A DNA stretch of 64,000 nucleotides from CALLVY01 sp937899855 (GTDB lineage Bacteria > Bacteroidota > Bacteroidia > Chitinophagales > Saprospiraceae): NCBI GenBank assembly GCA_039820405.1, contig JBCBQC010000005.1, forward strand, positions 1 through 64,000, written 5' to 3'. Every line of letters begins with the position of its first letter. Position 1 is the first letter of the stretch. Made by a program: the position numbers and the translations under genes. The notes beneath the pieces are model-generated. The model was not told the DNA's origin and did no database searches. It was given only the letters and a program-made list of their open reading frames with translations. Positions 25,501-33,991 of this stretch are shown piece by piece.

Positions 25501-28500
25501 CTTCGGCTAGCGGTTCCAGCGGATCAATCTTACCGGCTTCCGTAGTCCCCGCCACCCCAATGATGGCCAGTACCAGGGCGCCCTCGGCCCGCAATTGGTC
25601 GATGCGTACTTGCAGGGCTGCCTTGCTCGCTGCGAGCTGCTTGACATCCAAATCGAAGGGTACAAAAGATTCGGTTCCCAGGCCCAGTAACTTGAGGGCC
25701 TTGCTCATCGAGTAATGGCAAAAGGCCGAACCAATCAGCACCACCCGCGAATAGCCGTGGGCCCGCAGGCTATTGACCAAGCCCACCTTGTTGAGTCCTT
25801 TCCCCGCTTCACTACCGCTGAGCTGTCGCGCCAGGGCGTAGCTCATGGCCGTAATGTTAGATACCGTCCCCCCGCTGGTGATGTTGCCCAGGGAGTAGGA
25901 TGGATTTTGGAGATAGCGTTCGTAGAAGTCGGGCGCCTCGGCGTAGAGCAAGTGGTGAAAATTACCCAGAACTTGCCGCTCCAATTGCGTCCCCATTCCC
26001 GAGGTTTCAAACTTGACCAAATTCTGGTTGAGCAAATTGACGCAGTTGTGCAGGTCGTTGATGATGGGAGGAACCGGTCCCGTCATGTGCCCGATAAAGC
26101 GAGCCGAAGACACGTTGACTACGTTGGGGGCCAGCTCGTGTTGGATAAAATCACGGTATTCCGCAAAGGACAGGGATCGATCGAGTGCGGCGCTTTGCAG
26201 CGACTCGGGAACCGCCGTGAGGGTACCTTTCTCCTTGGGGAAAATACGGCGTTGCTGGGTGTGATCGAGGGTTTCGTACAAACTCTCTTCCGCATCGTAA
26301 CGGAACAATTTTGGTGCCGCGAGGGCCGTTGAATTCCGCAAACGATCGGCCGAAAAATCGTAAACCGTGGCGTCGGCCGTTACCTCCGTCGATCCGTAGA
26401 TATTGAACAGGTGGTGTTCTTCAAAAGTATCGTAAAACGCTTCGACCAACTCGGGCGAAAGCACCTCCCCACTGCACGTCCAGTACCGCAGTCCCCCCAG
26501 TTTTTCCCGGCAGGCTTCGCGGTGTAGGAGGAGCGACTTGAGTAGCGTGGGCACCAGCACGATCCGGCTGATCCGCTCGCGGGCCAGGGCCTCGATAAAA
26601 GCTTCGGTATCCAGCAGCAAGTCGCGGCTAAAAATAACCAGCGGAATACCCCGCAGGAGGGGACCAAAAAGTTCCCACAGGTGATCCACAAAACCGATCG
26701 AGGTTTTTACGCTCCCTACCTCCCCCTCAGCAAAGGGGTAGCGCTGCCACATCCAGTACAGGCGATTGAGGAGGTTGGAGGTGTAAATGCTAACGCCCTT
26801 GGGGCGATTGGTAGAGCCCGAGGTGTAGATCACAGCCAGCAGTTGGTCCGCCGTTACCGTACGCGGTGGCGGCGTCGCAGCGTACTGTTGAAGCTGCTCC
26901 CGGAAGGCAGTCAGCTCCGCCGCATTGATGTGTACCGCACTGCCACTGTGCTCCAAGAGGTACCGCACCCGCTCGGGGGGATTGCTGGGGTCGATGGGTA
27001 CGTAGGCGCCCCCACCTTTGAGAATCCCCAAAATGGCCACCAACATCCATTCGCTCCGCTCCAACTGCAGGGCGATCAGATCCCCAGCCCGCATCCGATG
27101 CCGGTCCCGGAGAAAATGGGCAAAACGATTGGCGTATTCCTCCACCTCCGCAAAACTGAGCGACGCCGTCCCACAACGAACGGCCAATTGCGCCCCCCGT
27201 TGTGCCACCTGCGCCTCAAATAAAGCCACCAGGTCCACTTCCTTGGGATAATTCACCTGCGTATCGTTGAACTGTACGAGTAGTTGTTCCCGCTCCGCCT
27301 CCGAAAGCAGGGCCAGATCGTCAACGCTCGTACCGGGCACCTCGACGACCTGCCGCAGCAGGTGCTCCAAATGTCGGCCCATCTGCTCGACGCGCCAGGC
27401 GGCGTACAGGTCCGTACTGTAGTCGATGGTCAATTCCAAGCCCTCCCCCCCTTCGCGATACTCGAAGGTGAGGTCAAACTGGGCCGAGCGCTTGTCGACC
27501 GGGTATTCGCTCAACTCCGCCCCGGGCCATTCGAGTTGGTTCAGCTGGCTCGGTCCCTGGAGGATCATCAGGATGTCAAAGAGGGGATGACGGCTGGCTT
27601 CGCGGGGCCACTGGAGCTCTTCCACCAGGCGGTCAAACGGAAAACTTTGGTGTTCAAACGCCCGGCGACTCTGGGTACCGAGACGTTCCAGCAATTCGCC
27701 AAAGCTTTCTCCCTTCTCCACGCGGTTGCGCAGGGCTAGGGTGTTGACGTAAAAGCCAATCTGCCCTTCCAGCTCGCTGCGTTCCCGACCGGCCACTGGC
27801 GTACCGATCACCAGGTCACACTGGCCGGTGTAGCGGTAGAGGAGTACATTTTGTAGGGCCAGCAAACCCGCAAATAGGGTCTGTCCCCGCTCTTGACATT
27901 GCCGCCGCAATTCCTGAACCAGATCGGTGGGCAAGCTGCGCTTGACCTGTGCCCCGTGGTAACTAGGAACGGGCGGACGCGCAAAATCCGTCGCCAAATC
28001 CAGGGGAGGAACGGTTTCGGCAAATTGATCGAGCCAGAACTGCCGTTGTACTCCCATCGCCTCGGTAGCCAACTCGGCGAGTTGCCAAGCAGCGTAATCT
28101 TTGTACTGAATCGGCAGGGGACTCCAACTGGTGGCGGTTTCCCCGAGGGCTGTGCGGTAGCGGGCCAATAGTTCTCCCAGCAAGACCTCCACCGACCAAC
28201 CATCGCTGATGATGTGGTGCATGCTGATGACGAAAATTTGGGTATCCGCCCCGGTCTTGATCAAAGCCGTTCGCAAGAGGGGCCCCCGCCGCAGGTAAAA
28301 GGGCGCTCGCAATTCACCGGTGAGCCATTCCCGAACCCGTCGTTCCACCTCACTCTCCGCCGCGATTGCACTAAAATCAATCCGACGGATTTGGTAAGCG
28401 CTGGGATCCGGGCCAAGGATTTTCTGCCGGACCTCCCCCCGATCGTTTTCGCGGAATACGGTCCGCAAACTTTCGTGCCGTTTGACGGTAGCTTCCAGCG

Positions 28501-28843
28501 CGGCCTGTAGGGCTGTCGTTTGCAGCTCCCCCCGCATCTCAATGGCCCGACAAATGACGTTGGCATTGGCCGACTCATCGACCACGCTGGCCAACCACAT
28601 GCGCCACTGCGCCGAACTGAGGGCGTAATCTTCGGCCTCCGCCAAGCGCTCAATGACGCGTTGGCCTTCGCGATGCTGCCGGATAAAACGCAGCAATTCT
28701 TCCTTGCGCGTCTTGATCTCGCGCAGCAGCTCCGGTGCCAGGGCACCACGCTTATTTTCAATCCGCAATTTCCCTTCCGCACCCAGCGACAGGCGGATGC
28801 CCTGCCGCTTGAGTTCCTGAATCAACTGAGCAATGGATTTCAT
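22580..28843 (-). CDS. NRPS with a PLP decarboxylase embedded in its A domain: docking-C-A(decarboxylase)-PCP-C
   Basis: A 2087-residue NRPS. Residues 1-55 are a TubC-type docking domain. C1 spans 70-500 with HHIISDG (209-215). The A domain starts near 530: A3 VIYTSGSTNRPKG (671-683) and A5 NIYGSTE (814-820). It is then interrupted by about 525 residues of PLP decarboxylase and resumes at 1366 with A6 GEICIAGEG, A7 YRTGDIGRW, A8 and the A10 lysine K1537. PCP serine is S1593 in ERGGHSL. C2 spans 1646-2080 with HHLISDG (1776-1782). Pocket residues aligned to GrsA read V-D-W-V-T-S-I-A-D-K, near the published beta-alanine code VDWVISLADK. The embedded enzyme resembles aspartate 1-decarboxylase, so the module appears to make and activate beta-alanine. 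Its start overlaps the stop of the previous NRPS by ATGA. Confidence 0.93.
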   Translation of the reverse strand: MKSIAQLIQELKRQGIRLSLGAEGKLRIENKRGALAPELLREIKTRKEELLRFIRQHREGQRVIERLAEAEDYALSSAQWRMWLASVVDESANANVICRAIEMRGELQTTALQAALEATVKRHESLRTVFRENDRGEVRQKILGPDPSAYQIRRIDFSAIAAESEVERRVREWLTGELRAPFYLRRGPLLRTALIKTGADTQIFVISMHHIISDGWSVEVLLGELLARYRTALGETATSWSPLPIQYKDYAAWQLAELATEAMGVQRQFWLDQFAETVPPLDLATDFARPPVPSYHGAQVKRSLPTDLVQELRRQCQERGQTLFAGLLALQNVLLYRYTGQCDLVIGTPVAGRERSELEGQIGFYVNTLALRNRVEKGESFGELLERLGTQSRRAFEHQSFPFDRLVEELQWPREASRHPLFDILMILQGPSQLNQLEWPGAELSEYPVDKRSAQFDLTFEYREGGEGLELTIDYSTDLYAAWRVEQMGRHLEHLLRQVVEVPGTSVDDLALLSEAEREQLLVQFNDTQVNYPKEVDLVALFEAQVAQRGAQLAVRCGTASLSFAEVEEYANRFAHFLRDRHRMRAGDLIALQLERSEWMLVAILGILKGGGAYVPIDPSNPPERVRYLLEHSGSAVHINAAELTAFREQLQQYAATPPPRTVTADQLLAVIYTSGSTNRPKGVSIYTSNLLNRLYWMWQRYPFAEGEVGSVKTSIGFVDHLWELFGPLLRGIPLVIFSRDLLLDTEAFIEALARERISRIVLVPTLLKSLLLHREACREKLGGLRYWTCSGEVLSPELVEAFYDTFEEHHLFNIYGSTEVTADATVYDFSADRLRNSTALAAPKLFRYDAEESLYETLDHTQQRRIFPKEKGTLTAVPESLQSAALDRSLSFAEYRDFIQHELAPNVVNVSSARFIGHMTGPVPPIINDLHNCVNLLNQNLVKFETSGMGTQLERQVLGNFHHLLYAEAPDFYERYLQNPSYSLGNITSGGTVSNITAMSYALARQLSGSEAGKGLNKVGLVNSLRAHGYSRVVLIGSAFCHYSMSKALKLLGLGTESFVPFDLDVKQLAASKAALQVRIDQLRAEGALVLAIIGVAGTTEAGKIDPLEPLAEVAEANDIHFHVDGAFGGAFILSDKIAPKLRGIERADTVTICGHKQLYLPLGISVCIFKAPDFVKLSEINTRYQARKGSIDLGKYTIEGSRPFSALVLHGALHLVGKEGYGEILEKNYDRAQLFSQLIRAHEAFDLYEVPHLNILLYRYVSEKFREKLRANQLNPKELLQLNEVNRQIQREQFRRGRSFVSYTELLANKSDAHGVVWFRSVLMNPYTKQEDLEAILVEQVQIAHELEGRQLEVAEVWSRSRKIPIGKPISNVRVYILDAAFQLVPIGVAGEICIAGEGVAKGYLNNESLTEEKFVANPFIPGERMYRTGDIGRWLPDGNIEFVSRKDDQVKVRGYRIELGEINTVLRQSALVKQGVALARQDAQGDATLVAYLVPELGYEAEDLRRELRRRLPSFMVPTLLVELEALPLTASGKINKKALPDPHRSAPAQRALVPATTATERQIAQLWKELLGIDEVGIHDNFFERGGHSLTLTRLVNKMRSELGVAVKVTDVFRFPTIYEISRLPAAAVQSLIPRASERQHFPLTPAQRGVWVLSHFQGGSAAYHLPAIFEVEGALDREALDLSFRLLLERHESLRTVFQDEEEEPWDTRQFVQTVPEAVLDYRELVDGAEGAERLIDEWLRQDFDLEEGPLYRATVLRMGERRHLIVLVLHHLISDGYSFRVLTRDWLALYHGLKREQPAALPPLALQYGDYALWLERQLAESALDGDRDYWLDQLAGPLPRLDLSPLARPKNQTFVGAHFRRSMDRHQVARLESYAAQRNGTLFMGLLALVNTLLHRYTAAEDLLIGSPVAARNHSDLEDQIGFYVNTLVFRTRFKGSDTYATLFERVKQVTVAALEHQAYPFDQLVDDLRPPKDTSRNALFDVAMVLQTETNSVRASGGGLQVRPYAGTYRVSSKFDLTFDFLLLADGLQLTLEYNTDLFSSEFITKLYGHLEVLLATVARGQDWTLNEDHHPEASLVGG
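24758..26338 (-). other. Embedded group II PLP decarboxylase domain (PanP/aspartate-1-decarboxylase-like)
   Basis: This is the domain at residues about 836-1362 of the NRPS at 22580-28843. It is a complete group II decarboxylase: FIGHMTGPVPP (917-927), the PLP-phosphate motif ITSGGTVSNITA, HYSMSKA, AGTTEAGKIDP, the cofactor motif HFHVDGAFGG and the Schiff-base lysine K1158 in CGHKQLYLPLG, then YTIEGSRP. Its order and wording follow the PanP-type pyridoxal aspartate 1-decarboxylases I recall, rather than diaminobutyrate or aromatic decarboxylases, though glutamate remains possible. The alpha-carboxylate is the one that becomes the thioester, so this domain should act on the free amino acid before activation. 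The reading frame is open through both junctions. The A-domain half-sites on each side join cleanly, with A5 just before and A6 just after. Confidence 0.9.
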
Positions 28844-31800
28844 ATTTCAATAATTTCATTTTCGGGATTCGACGTCTCGGTATCTCCCGCCAGGAGCCAC
28901 TGTACCGAATCCAAATAAGCCGCAATGGCCTGAATGTTAAATGCTCGGAGGAAGGTAGCAATTTCCACCTTGACCCCAAAGTGATTTTCGACGGCGTTCC
29001 TGACCTTCATCAGCAACAGGCTCTCTCCTCCTAACTCAAAAAAGTCGTCTTGTGTTCCAATTTGCTGGGGGTCCAGTTGTAGCACCTCACTCCAGATCGC
29101 GACTAGCTTTTCTTCCACTTCGTTGGTCGGGGCTACGTAATTCTGTTGTCGCAACAAGGCCAATTCTTCGGGCAGCACCAGGACCTTCCGGTCGATTTTA
29201 CCGTTGGCACTCAGGGGCAACTGCTCGATGGGTAGGAAGTAGCTGGGCACCATGTAGCTGGGCAATTGGCTTTGTAGAAATTGCCGCAGGTCGCTGGGGC
29301 TGACCTCCGCCCGGGGTAGGTAGTAAGCCACCAACACCTTGCCTTTACCCGCCAGGGGGGCCGCCACGGCCAGGGCATTGCTGAGGGCGGGGTGCGCACT
29401 GAGTACGTATTCTATCTCGGCCAATTCGATACGGTGTCCCCGAATCTTGACCTGGTGGTCTACCCTACCCAAAAATTCAATTTCCCCACTGGGCCACCAC
29501 CGACCGATATCGCCACTGCGGTAGACCCGCCCCTTGGGCTCAGGGTGCACTACAAAACGCTTGGCCGTCAGCTCCGGTCGCTGCCAGTAGGCACGGGCCA
29601 GTCCCGAACCACCGATGTACAATTCCCCCTCCACACCGGGAGGCGCCAACTGGCCATCGCGGGCCAGCAAGTAGACCGACTTATTGGTGATCGGTCGGCC
29701 GATGCTCCGGGCCGAAGCGGCGGAATCGACTTTGCCGTAAGTAGCACAAACCGTGGTTTCCGTGGGTCCGTAGGTATTGTAAACGGGCAGTTCCCAATCG
29801 AGGAACTTAGTCAGGTGCCGATCCTCCAATTGGTCGCCGCCGCTGATGAGCAAGCGCAATTGGTGAGGGCTCGTTAATTTTTGGTTGAGGGCATCCAGTA
29901 CGAGTGGGGTGGTACTGAGCACCGTAGCCCCTTCCGACTCGATCCCGTGGAGCAAAGCCTCCAGGTCTTTTCCTCCGTGACGCAGCAAGAGCAACTCGCC
30001 CCCCACTAAAAGAGTCGGGAAAACCTCTTCCACCATCGTATCAAATGAGATCGAGGACTGTTGGATCACACGGTCCTCCGCGCGCAGGGCAAAGTGGTCG
30101 ACCACCGTCTGGCTGTAGTCGAGCAAGCTGTGGTGTTCGATCAAGACGCCCTTCGGACGGCCCGTCGTACCCGAGGTGTACAGCACGTAAGCCAACTGAT
30201 CGCCCCGTAGGTCCAATTCGAGATTGTCCGTGGCGTAGGCTTCGGTTTGGGCTTGGAAGGTCTCCAGCAAGGCGGCATCGATCACCAGTTTGCAGCGGGC
30301 ATCCTCGGCGAGCCACTGCTGCCGGTCCGCGGGGTAGTTGGGATCGATGGGTACGTAGGCGGCTCCACACTTGAGAATGGCCCAGAGGCTAGCAATCAAC
30401 CAGGGGCTGGGTTCGAGCCGCAGACCGACCAAATCCTCGGGCTCTAGTTCGCCTCGCTCGCGCAGGTAGTGGGCCAACTGGTTGGCCTGGCGGTTGAGGT
30501 GTTCGTAGGTCCAGCTTGTCCCTTCAAAACGGAGGGCGGGGCGCTCCGCGTGTTGCCGTACGCTTTGCTCAAAAGCGGGGACGATGTGCGAGGACGTCGG
30601 GGCACTGCGCGCGCTGCCCCGGCTCCACGCCAATACCCGTTCCTCCTGAGCGGGAGCCAACCGTCGGACGGTCCGTAAGGGCTCATCCACTCGTTGGGGC
30701 AGGTGTTGGAGCAGCTGCTGGAAGTTTTCCCAAAATTCGGTGAGGATTCCTTCCGCAGCGGGATTTTGGAACTTGAGGTAGGCCCACAATTGGCGTCCGT
30801 CGTCAAACACTTCGAGCGACAATTGGAAAACGTTGCGCTGCTGGGGCAGGTCGAGCGAACGCCAGTTCATGGCACCGCAGTCGAGGCCCGCCTCGCCGTA
30901 CAGCTTTTGGTATTCCGGGAAGGCGCGTAGGGATTGGTAGGTAAATAAAAACTGGTGGAGTAGGTTTCGTTTTTCCACCTCCTGCCGATCAAAGACGCGC
31001 TCGACCAGCCGGGCGTAAGGCAGCGCTTGCCAGGCGTAACTTTCCCGAAACTGAGCTTGCAGCGCCAGGACCAAATCGCGAAAACTACCCTCGTGGTCAA
31101 CCGTGGACCGCAGGTATTGGAGGTTGGAAAAATAGCCCACCGTCCGCGCCCAACGCCCCGCTTCGCGCCGCGCCACGGGAGAAGCACTGACGACCGTATC
31201 GGTATGGTGGTAGATGGAAAGCAGCCAGTGGTAAATGCCCAGTAGCAACAAGAAGGGCGAGACGCCCAGTTCGGTGGCCAGTTGCTGGACGGGGCCCCGA
31301 TCCATGGGAAAGCGGAGAACGCCCTGCCCCGAATTGGCGCGGTGGGGGTACGAGCTTTGGAGGAATCGGGCTTGCTGAAAGTCGAGCTCGAATAAGTTTT
31401 GGTAGTAGCGGAGGGCCCGGGCAAAATCCGGCCCCTGGAGGGCGGCCTTCTCCGCCGCTACAAAGGTGGCGTAGGAGGGCGGTGGGGCATTCAGGACCGC
31501 GCCCCGGAGCAGGGTAGCCAGCTCGCGCAGTAGGATCACCAAGGACCAGCCATCGGCGTGGAGGTGGTGGGTCACCAGGGCCACCGCGTGGTGGTCGGGG
31601 GCTCGCTCCGCCACGATGAGTCGCAGGGCGGGGCTGCGGTCGAGGGCCAGGGGGGCGTTGAAGGCGGCGAGCAGCTCGACTTCCAAACGCTCGGGTGCCA
31701 GTGGGGGAAGGGAAACAACTTCTACCGCTCCCGCAGCTTCCGCCACCACCCCCAGCAATTGTCCCTGACGGTCGTGAAAGCTGGTGCGCAAGCTGGCGTG

Positions 31801-33948
31801 CCGGTCGATTAGCTGTGCCAAAGCCGTCGTCCAATCCGCCAACTGGAAGGGACCGCGTACCTCCAAAAACAGGCCAACGTTGTTTTCCTGCTCGGGGTGA
31901 ATGTGATCGAGGTACCACAGGGATTTTTGGTTGGCACTCAGCGCACCGGGCTCCGGGACTTGTGCCTCGGCGGCATCGCTTTGGTGGTCGTCGCGGAAGA
32001 GGGCCTTTTCCAAATCGGCCAGGGTCGCCCCCTCAAAAAGCAGCCCGACGTCCACCTCCACCCCGTAGGCCTCAAAAAGGGTATTGCTCAAGCTGACGAG
32101 GTGTAGGGAATCGAGCCCCAGGTCGATCAGGGGGGCGGTGGTCCAATCGGCGGGGGGGGCCTCCCCGATCAGTTGCTCCACGGCGGTGGCGAGTAAATTT
32201 TGCAGGGCTTCCCTTCCGGCGGGGACCGTGTCGGCTTCCGTGGCTTCGCGTTCCATCAGTTGCCGTTTGCTGGGATACTCCGAAAAATCGCCCTTGAGGT
32301 ATTTTTTGCGACACTTGACCCGCATGATCTTCCCGCTCGACGTTCGGAGAATCTCAAAGGGTTTGAGCAGCAGCATGTCGTAGGCGCGGATGTTGAGAAA
32401 ATTGCTGACGGCTTTCTGGACGGCTCGAAAGATGTCTTCCGCATCGTGGTCCTGCAGGTAATCGCGTTTGAGCTCGATCATCAGAATGAGTTTTTCCTCC
32501 TGATCTTGTTCGATCGCAAAGGCAGCGACCCCATTGTTGTTGACGGCGGGGTGGGCTTGAGCCACAATCTTTTCGATGTCGTAGGGGTAAAAATTTTGCC
32601 CCCGAATGATGATCATTTCTTTGATCCGCCCGGTGATGAAAAGCTCGTTGTTGTGGATGGTCCCCAAATCGCCCGTGGGCAAATAGTCCCGGCCGTTGAG
32701 CGACTGTAGGACCGGCTTTTCGGCACGCCAGTAGCCCTTGGTCACGCTTTTCCCCGAAATCCAAACCTCACCGATCCGACCCGCTGGACAAACGGCTTGG
32801 GTATCCGGGTCGACGATCTGTACGTCGATGTCGTCCCACCAGATTTTTCCCGAGGCCACGATCCGTTCGATCGAACCCGATTCAAACCCCCGTTCGCCAC
32901 TCTGGGCCGCCCAAGTTTTGGTATCGACGATGTGAAAACCCTTGCGCCCGCCCCCACTCACGAAGAGCGTCGCCTCCGCCATTCCGTAGCAAGGCAGGAA
33001 GGCTTCGGATTGGAAACCCCAGGGGGCAAACTTGGCACTAAACTGCTCCAGCGTCTCGGGCCGGATGGGCTCGGACCCATTAAACGCCACCTTCCACCGG
33101 GACAGGTCGACCCCGTTGAGCTCCGTCGGCTCCACCTTTTCCACGCACAGGTCGTAGGCAAAGTTGGGTCCCCCACTCACCGTCACCCCGTATTTTGAGA
33201 TGGCTCGGAACCAACGAACGGGTTTGCGAATAAAGTCGAACGGCATCATCAGGTAGCAAGTCGATCCATTGTAGATGTTGAAAAGGATATTGCCGATCAG
33301 CCCCATATCGTGGTAAAAGGGCAGCCAGTTGAGGAGGACGTCTTCCGGGCTCAGCTGCGACATTTTCTGAATCATCAATTCGTTGGCCATCAGGTTCTCG
33401 TTGGTGATCGTGACGCCCTTGGGGCGCCCCGTCGATCCGGAGGTGTACTGGATGAAGGAGACATCCTCGGAGCGGGGCAGTTCCAGCGCCACCTCTTCGG
33501 AAATGGGTTCCAAGGTATCGGTGGCGATGACCTGAATAAAGCTGGCCCCGAACTTGGCGATCCACTCTTCGATCTTGCCCTGTTCTTCGGCGACGGTCAG
33601 TACGGTAGTGGCCCCGGAATCCAGCACCACGTTGACCAGTCGGTCGAGGTGGCGGGAGCTGCGGGGTGGGAAGATGGGAACGGCAATGGTCCGCGAGAGC
33701 TGACAGGCTAGAAAGGCCATGATAAATTCCATTCCGGGGGGATAGAGCATCAACACGGGCTTTTGGTACTGCCCCTTCAGGGCCTGGTGCAGGGCTTGGG
33801 CTCGGTCCAAAGCGCCTTGGTAAAGCTCGGCGTAAGTCGTAGTTTGGTCGATCGTCTCTCCCTGGTCCAGGAAGAAAAAAGCGGGTTTTTGAGGGACTTC
33901 CTGCTGCCAATGGTACAGGGAGTCGCGGATGGAAGTGTGTTTTATCAT
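28840..33948 (-). CDS. Lipopeptide-initiating NRPS: FAAL-ACP-C-A(lysine-like code)-PCP
   Basis: A 1702-residue starter synthetase. Residues 1-560 form a fatty acyl-AMP ligase: FIQYTSGSTGRPKG, the FAAL-type WLPFYHDMGLIGN and YGMAEATLFVSGG, and the family insertion after it. The ACP is at 575-655 with S614 in DLGLDSLHL. The C domain is at 670-1095 with the active motif THHLHADGW (H794, H795, D799). The A domain is at 1125-1595, A3 YVLYTSGTTGRPKG and A5 NTYGPTETT. Pocket residues aligned by eye read D-T-E-S-I-G-T-V-C-K, nearly the published lysine code DAESIGSVCK. The PCP serine is in FFELGGESL (S1643). The acidic tail ETSNPENEIIEI can dock with the TubC-type domain of the next NRPS, whose start codon overlaps this stop by 4 bp. 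It should N-acylate lysine with a fatty acid. Confidence 0.92.
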   Translation of the reverse strand: MIKHTSIRDSLYHWQQEVPQKPAFFFLDQGETIDQTTTYAELYQGALDRAQALHQALKGQYQKPVLMLYPPGMEFIMAFLACQLSRTIAVPIFPPRSSRHLDRLVNVVLDSGATTVLTVAEEQGKIEEWIAKFGASFIQVIATDTLEPISEEVALELPRSEDVSFIQYTSGSTGRPKGVTITNENLMANELMIQKMSQLSPEDVLLNWLPFYHDMGLIGNILFNIYNGSTCYLMMPFDFIRKPVRWFRAISKYGVTVSGGPNFAYDLCVEKVEPTELNGVDLSRWKVAFNGSEPIRPETLEQFSAKFAPWGFQSEAFLPCYGMAEATLFVSGGGRKGFHIVDTKTWAAQSGERGFESGSIERIVASGKIWWDDIDVQIVDPDTQAVCPAGRIGEVWISGKSVTKGYWRAEKPVLQSLNGRDYLPTGDLGTIHNNELFITGRIKEMIIIRGQNFYPYDIEKIVAQAHPAVNNNGVAAFAIEQDQEEKLILMIELKRDYLQDHDAEDIFRAVQKAVSNFLNIRAYDMLLLKPFEILRTSSGKIMRVKCRKKYLKGDFSEYPSKRQLMEREATEADTVPAGREALQNLLATAVEQLIGEAPPADWTTAPLIDLGLDSLHLVSLSNTLFEAYGVEVDVGLLFEGATLADLEKALFRDDHQSDAAEAQVPEPGALSANQKSLWYLDHIHPEQENNVGLFLEVRGPFQLADWTTALAQLIDRHASLRTSFHDRQGQLLGVVAEAAGAVEVVSLPPLAPERLEVELLAAFNAPLALDRSPALRLIVAERAPDHHAVALVTHHLHADGWSLVILLRELATLLRGAVLNAPPPSYATFVAAEKAALQGPDFARALRYYQNLFELDFQQARFLQSSYPHRANSGQGVLRFPMDRGPVQQLATELGVSPFLLLLGIYHWLLSIYHHTDTVVSASPVARREAGRWARTVGYFSNLQYLRSTVDHEGSFRDLVLALQAQFRESYAWQALPYARLVERVFDRQEVEKRNLLHQFLFTYQSLRAFPEYQKLYGEAGLDCGAMNWRSLDLPQQRNVFQLSLEVFDDGRQLWAYLKFQNPAAEGILTEFWENFQQLLQHLPQRVDEPLRTVRRLAPAQEERVLAWSRGSARSAPTSSHIVPAFEQSVRQHAERPALRFEGTSWTYEHLNRQANQLAHYLRERGELEPEDLVGLRLEPSPWLIASLWAILKCGAAYVPIDPNYPADRQQWLAEDARCKLVIDAALLETFQAQTEAYATDNLELDLRGDQLAYVLYTSGTTGRPKGVLIEHHSLLDYSQTVVDHFALRAEDRVIQQSSISFDTMVEEVFPTLLVGGELLLLRHGGKDLEALLHGIESEGATVLSTTPLVLDALNQKLTSPHQLRLLISGGDQLEDRHLTKFLDWELPVYNTYGPTETTVCATYGKVDSAASARSIGRPITNKSVYLLARDGQLAPPGVEGELYIGGSGLARAYWQRPELTAKRFVVHPEPKGRVYRSGDIGRWWPSGEIEFLGRVDHQVKIRGHRIELAEIEYVLSAHPALSNALAVAAPLAGKGKVLVAYYLPRAEVSPSDLRQFLQSQLPSYMVPSYFLPIEQLPLSANGKIDRKVLVLPEELALLRQQNYVAPTNEVEEKLVAIWSEVLQLDPQQIGTQDDFFELGGESLLLMKVRNAVENHFGVKVEIATFLRAFNIQAIAAYLDSVQWLLAGDTETSNPENEIIEI

Positions 33949-33991
33949 GGCCGCAAAAGCAATTGAATTAGGGAGGGTACCTCGGGGTACA

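Noticed and set aside
22580..28843. Chimeric assembly or frameshift creating the interrupted A domain
   Set aside because: The frame is open across both joins, the A-domain motifs continue in correct order after the insert, and the decarboxylase substrate fits the A-domain pocket. Long-read confirmation would still be wise.
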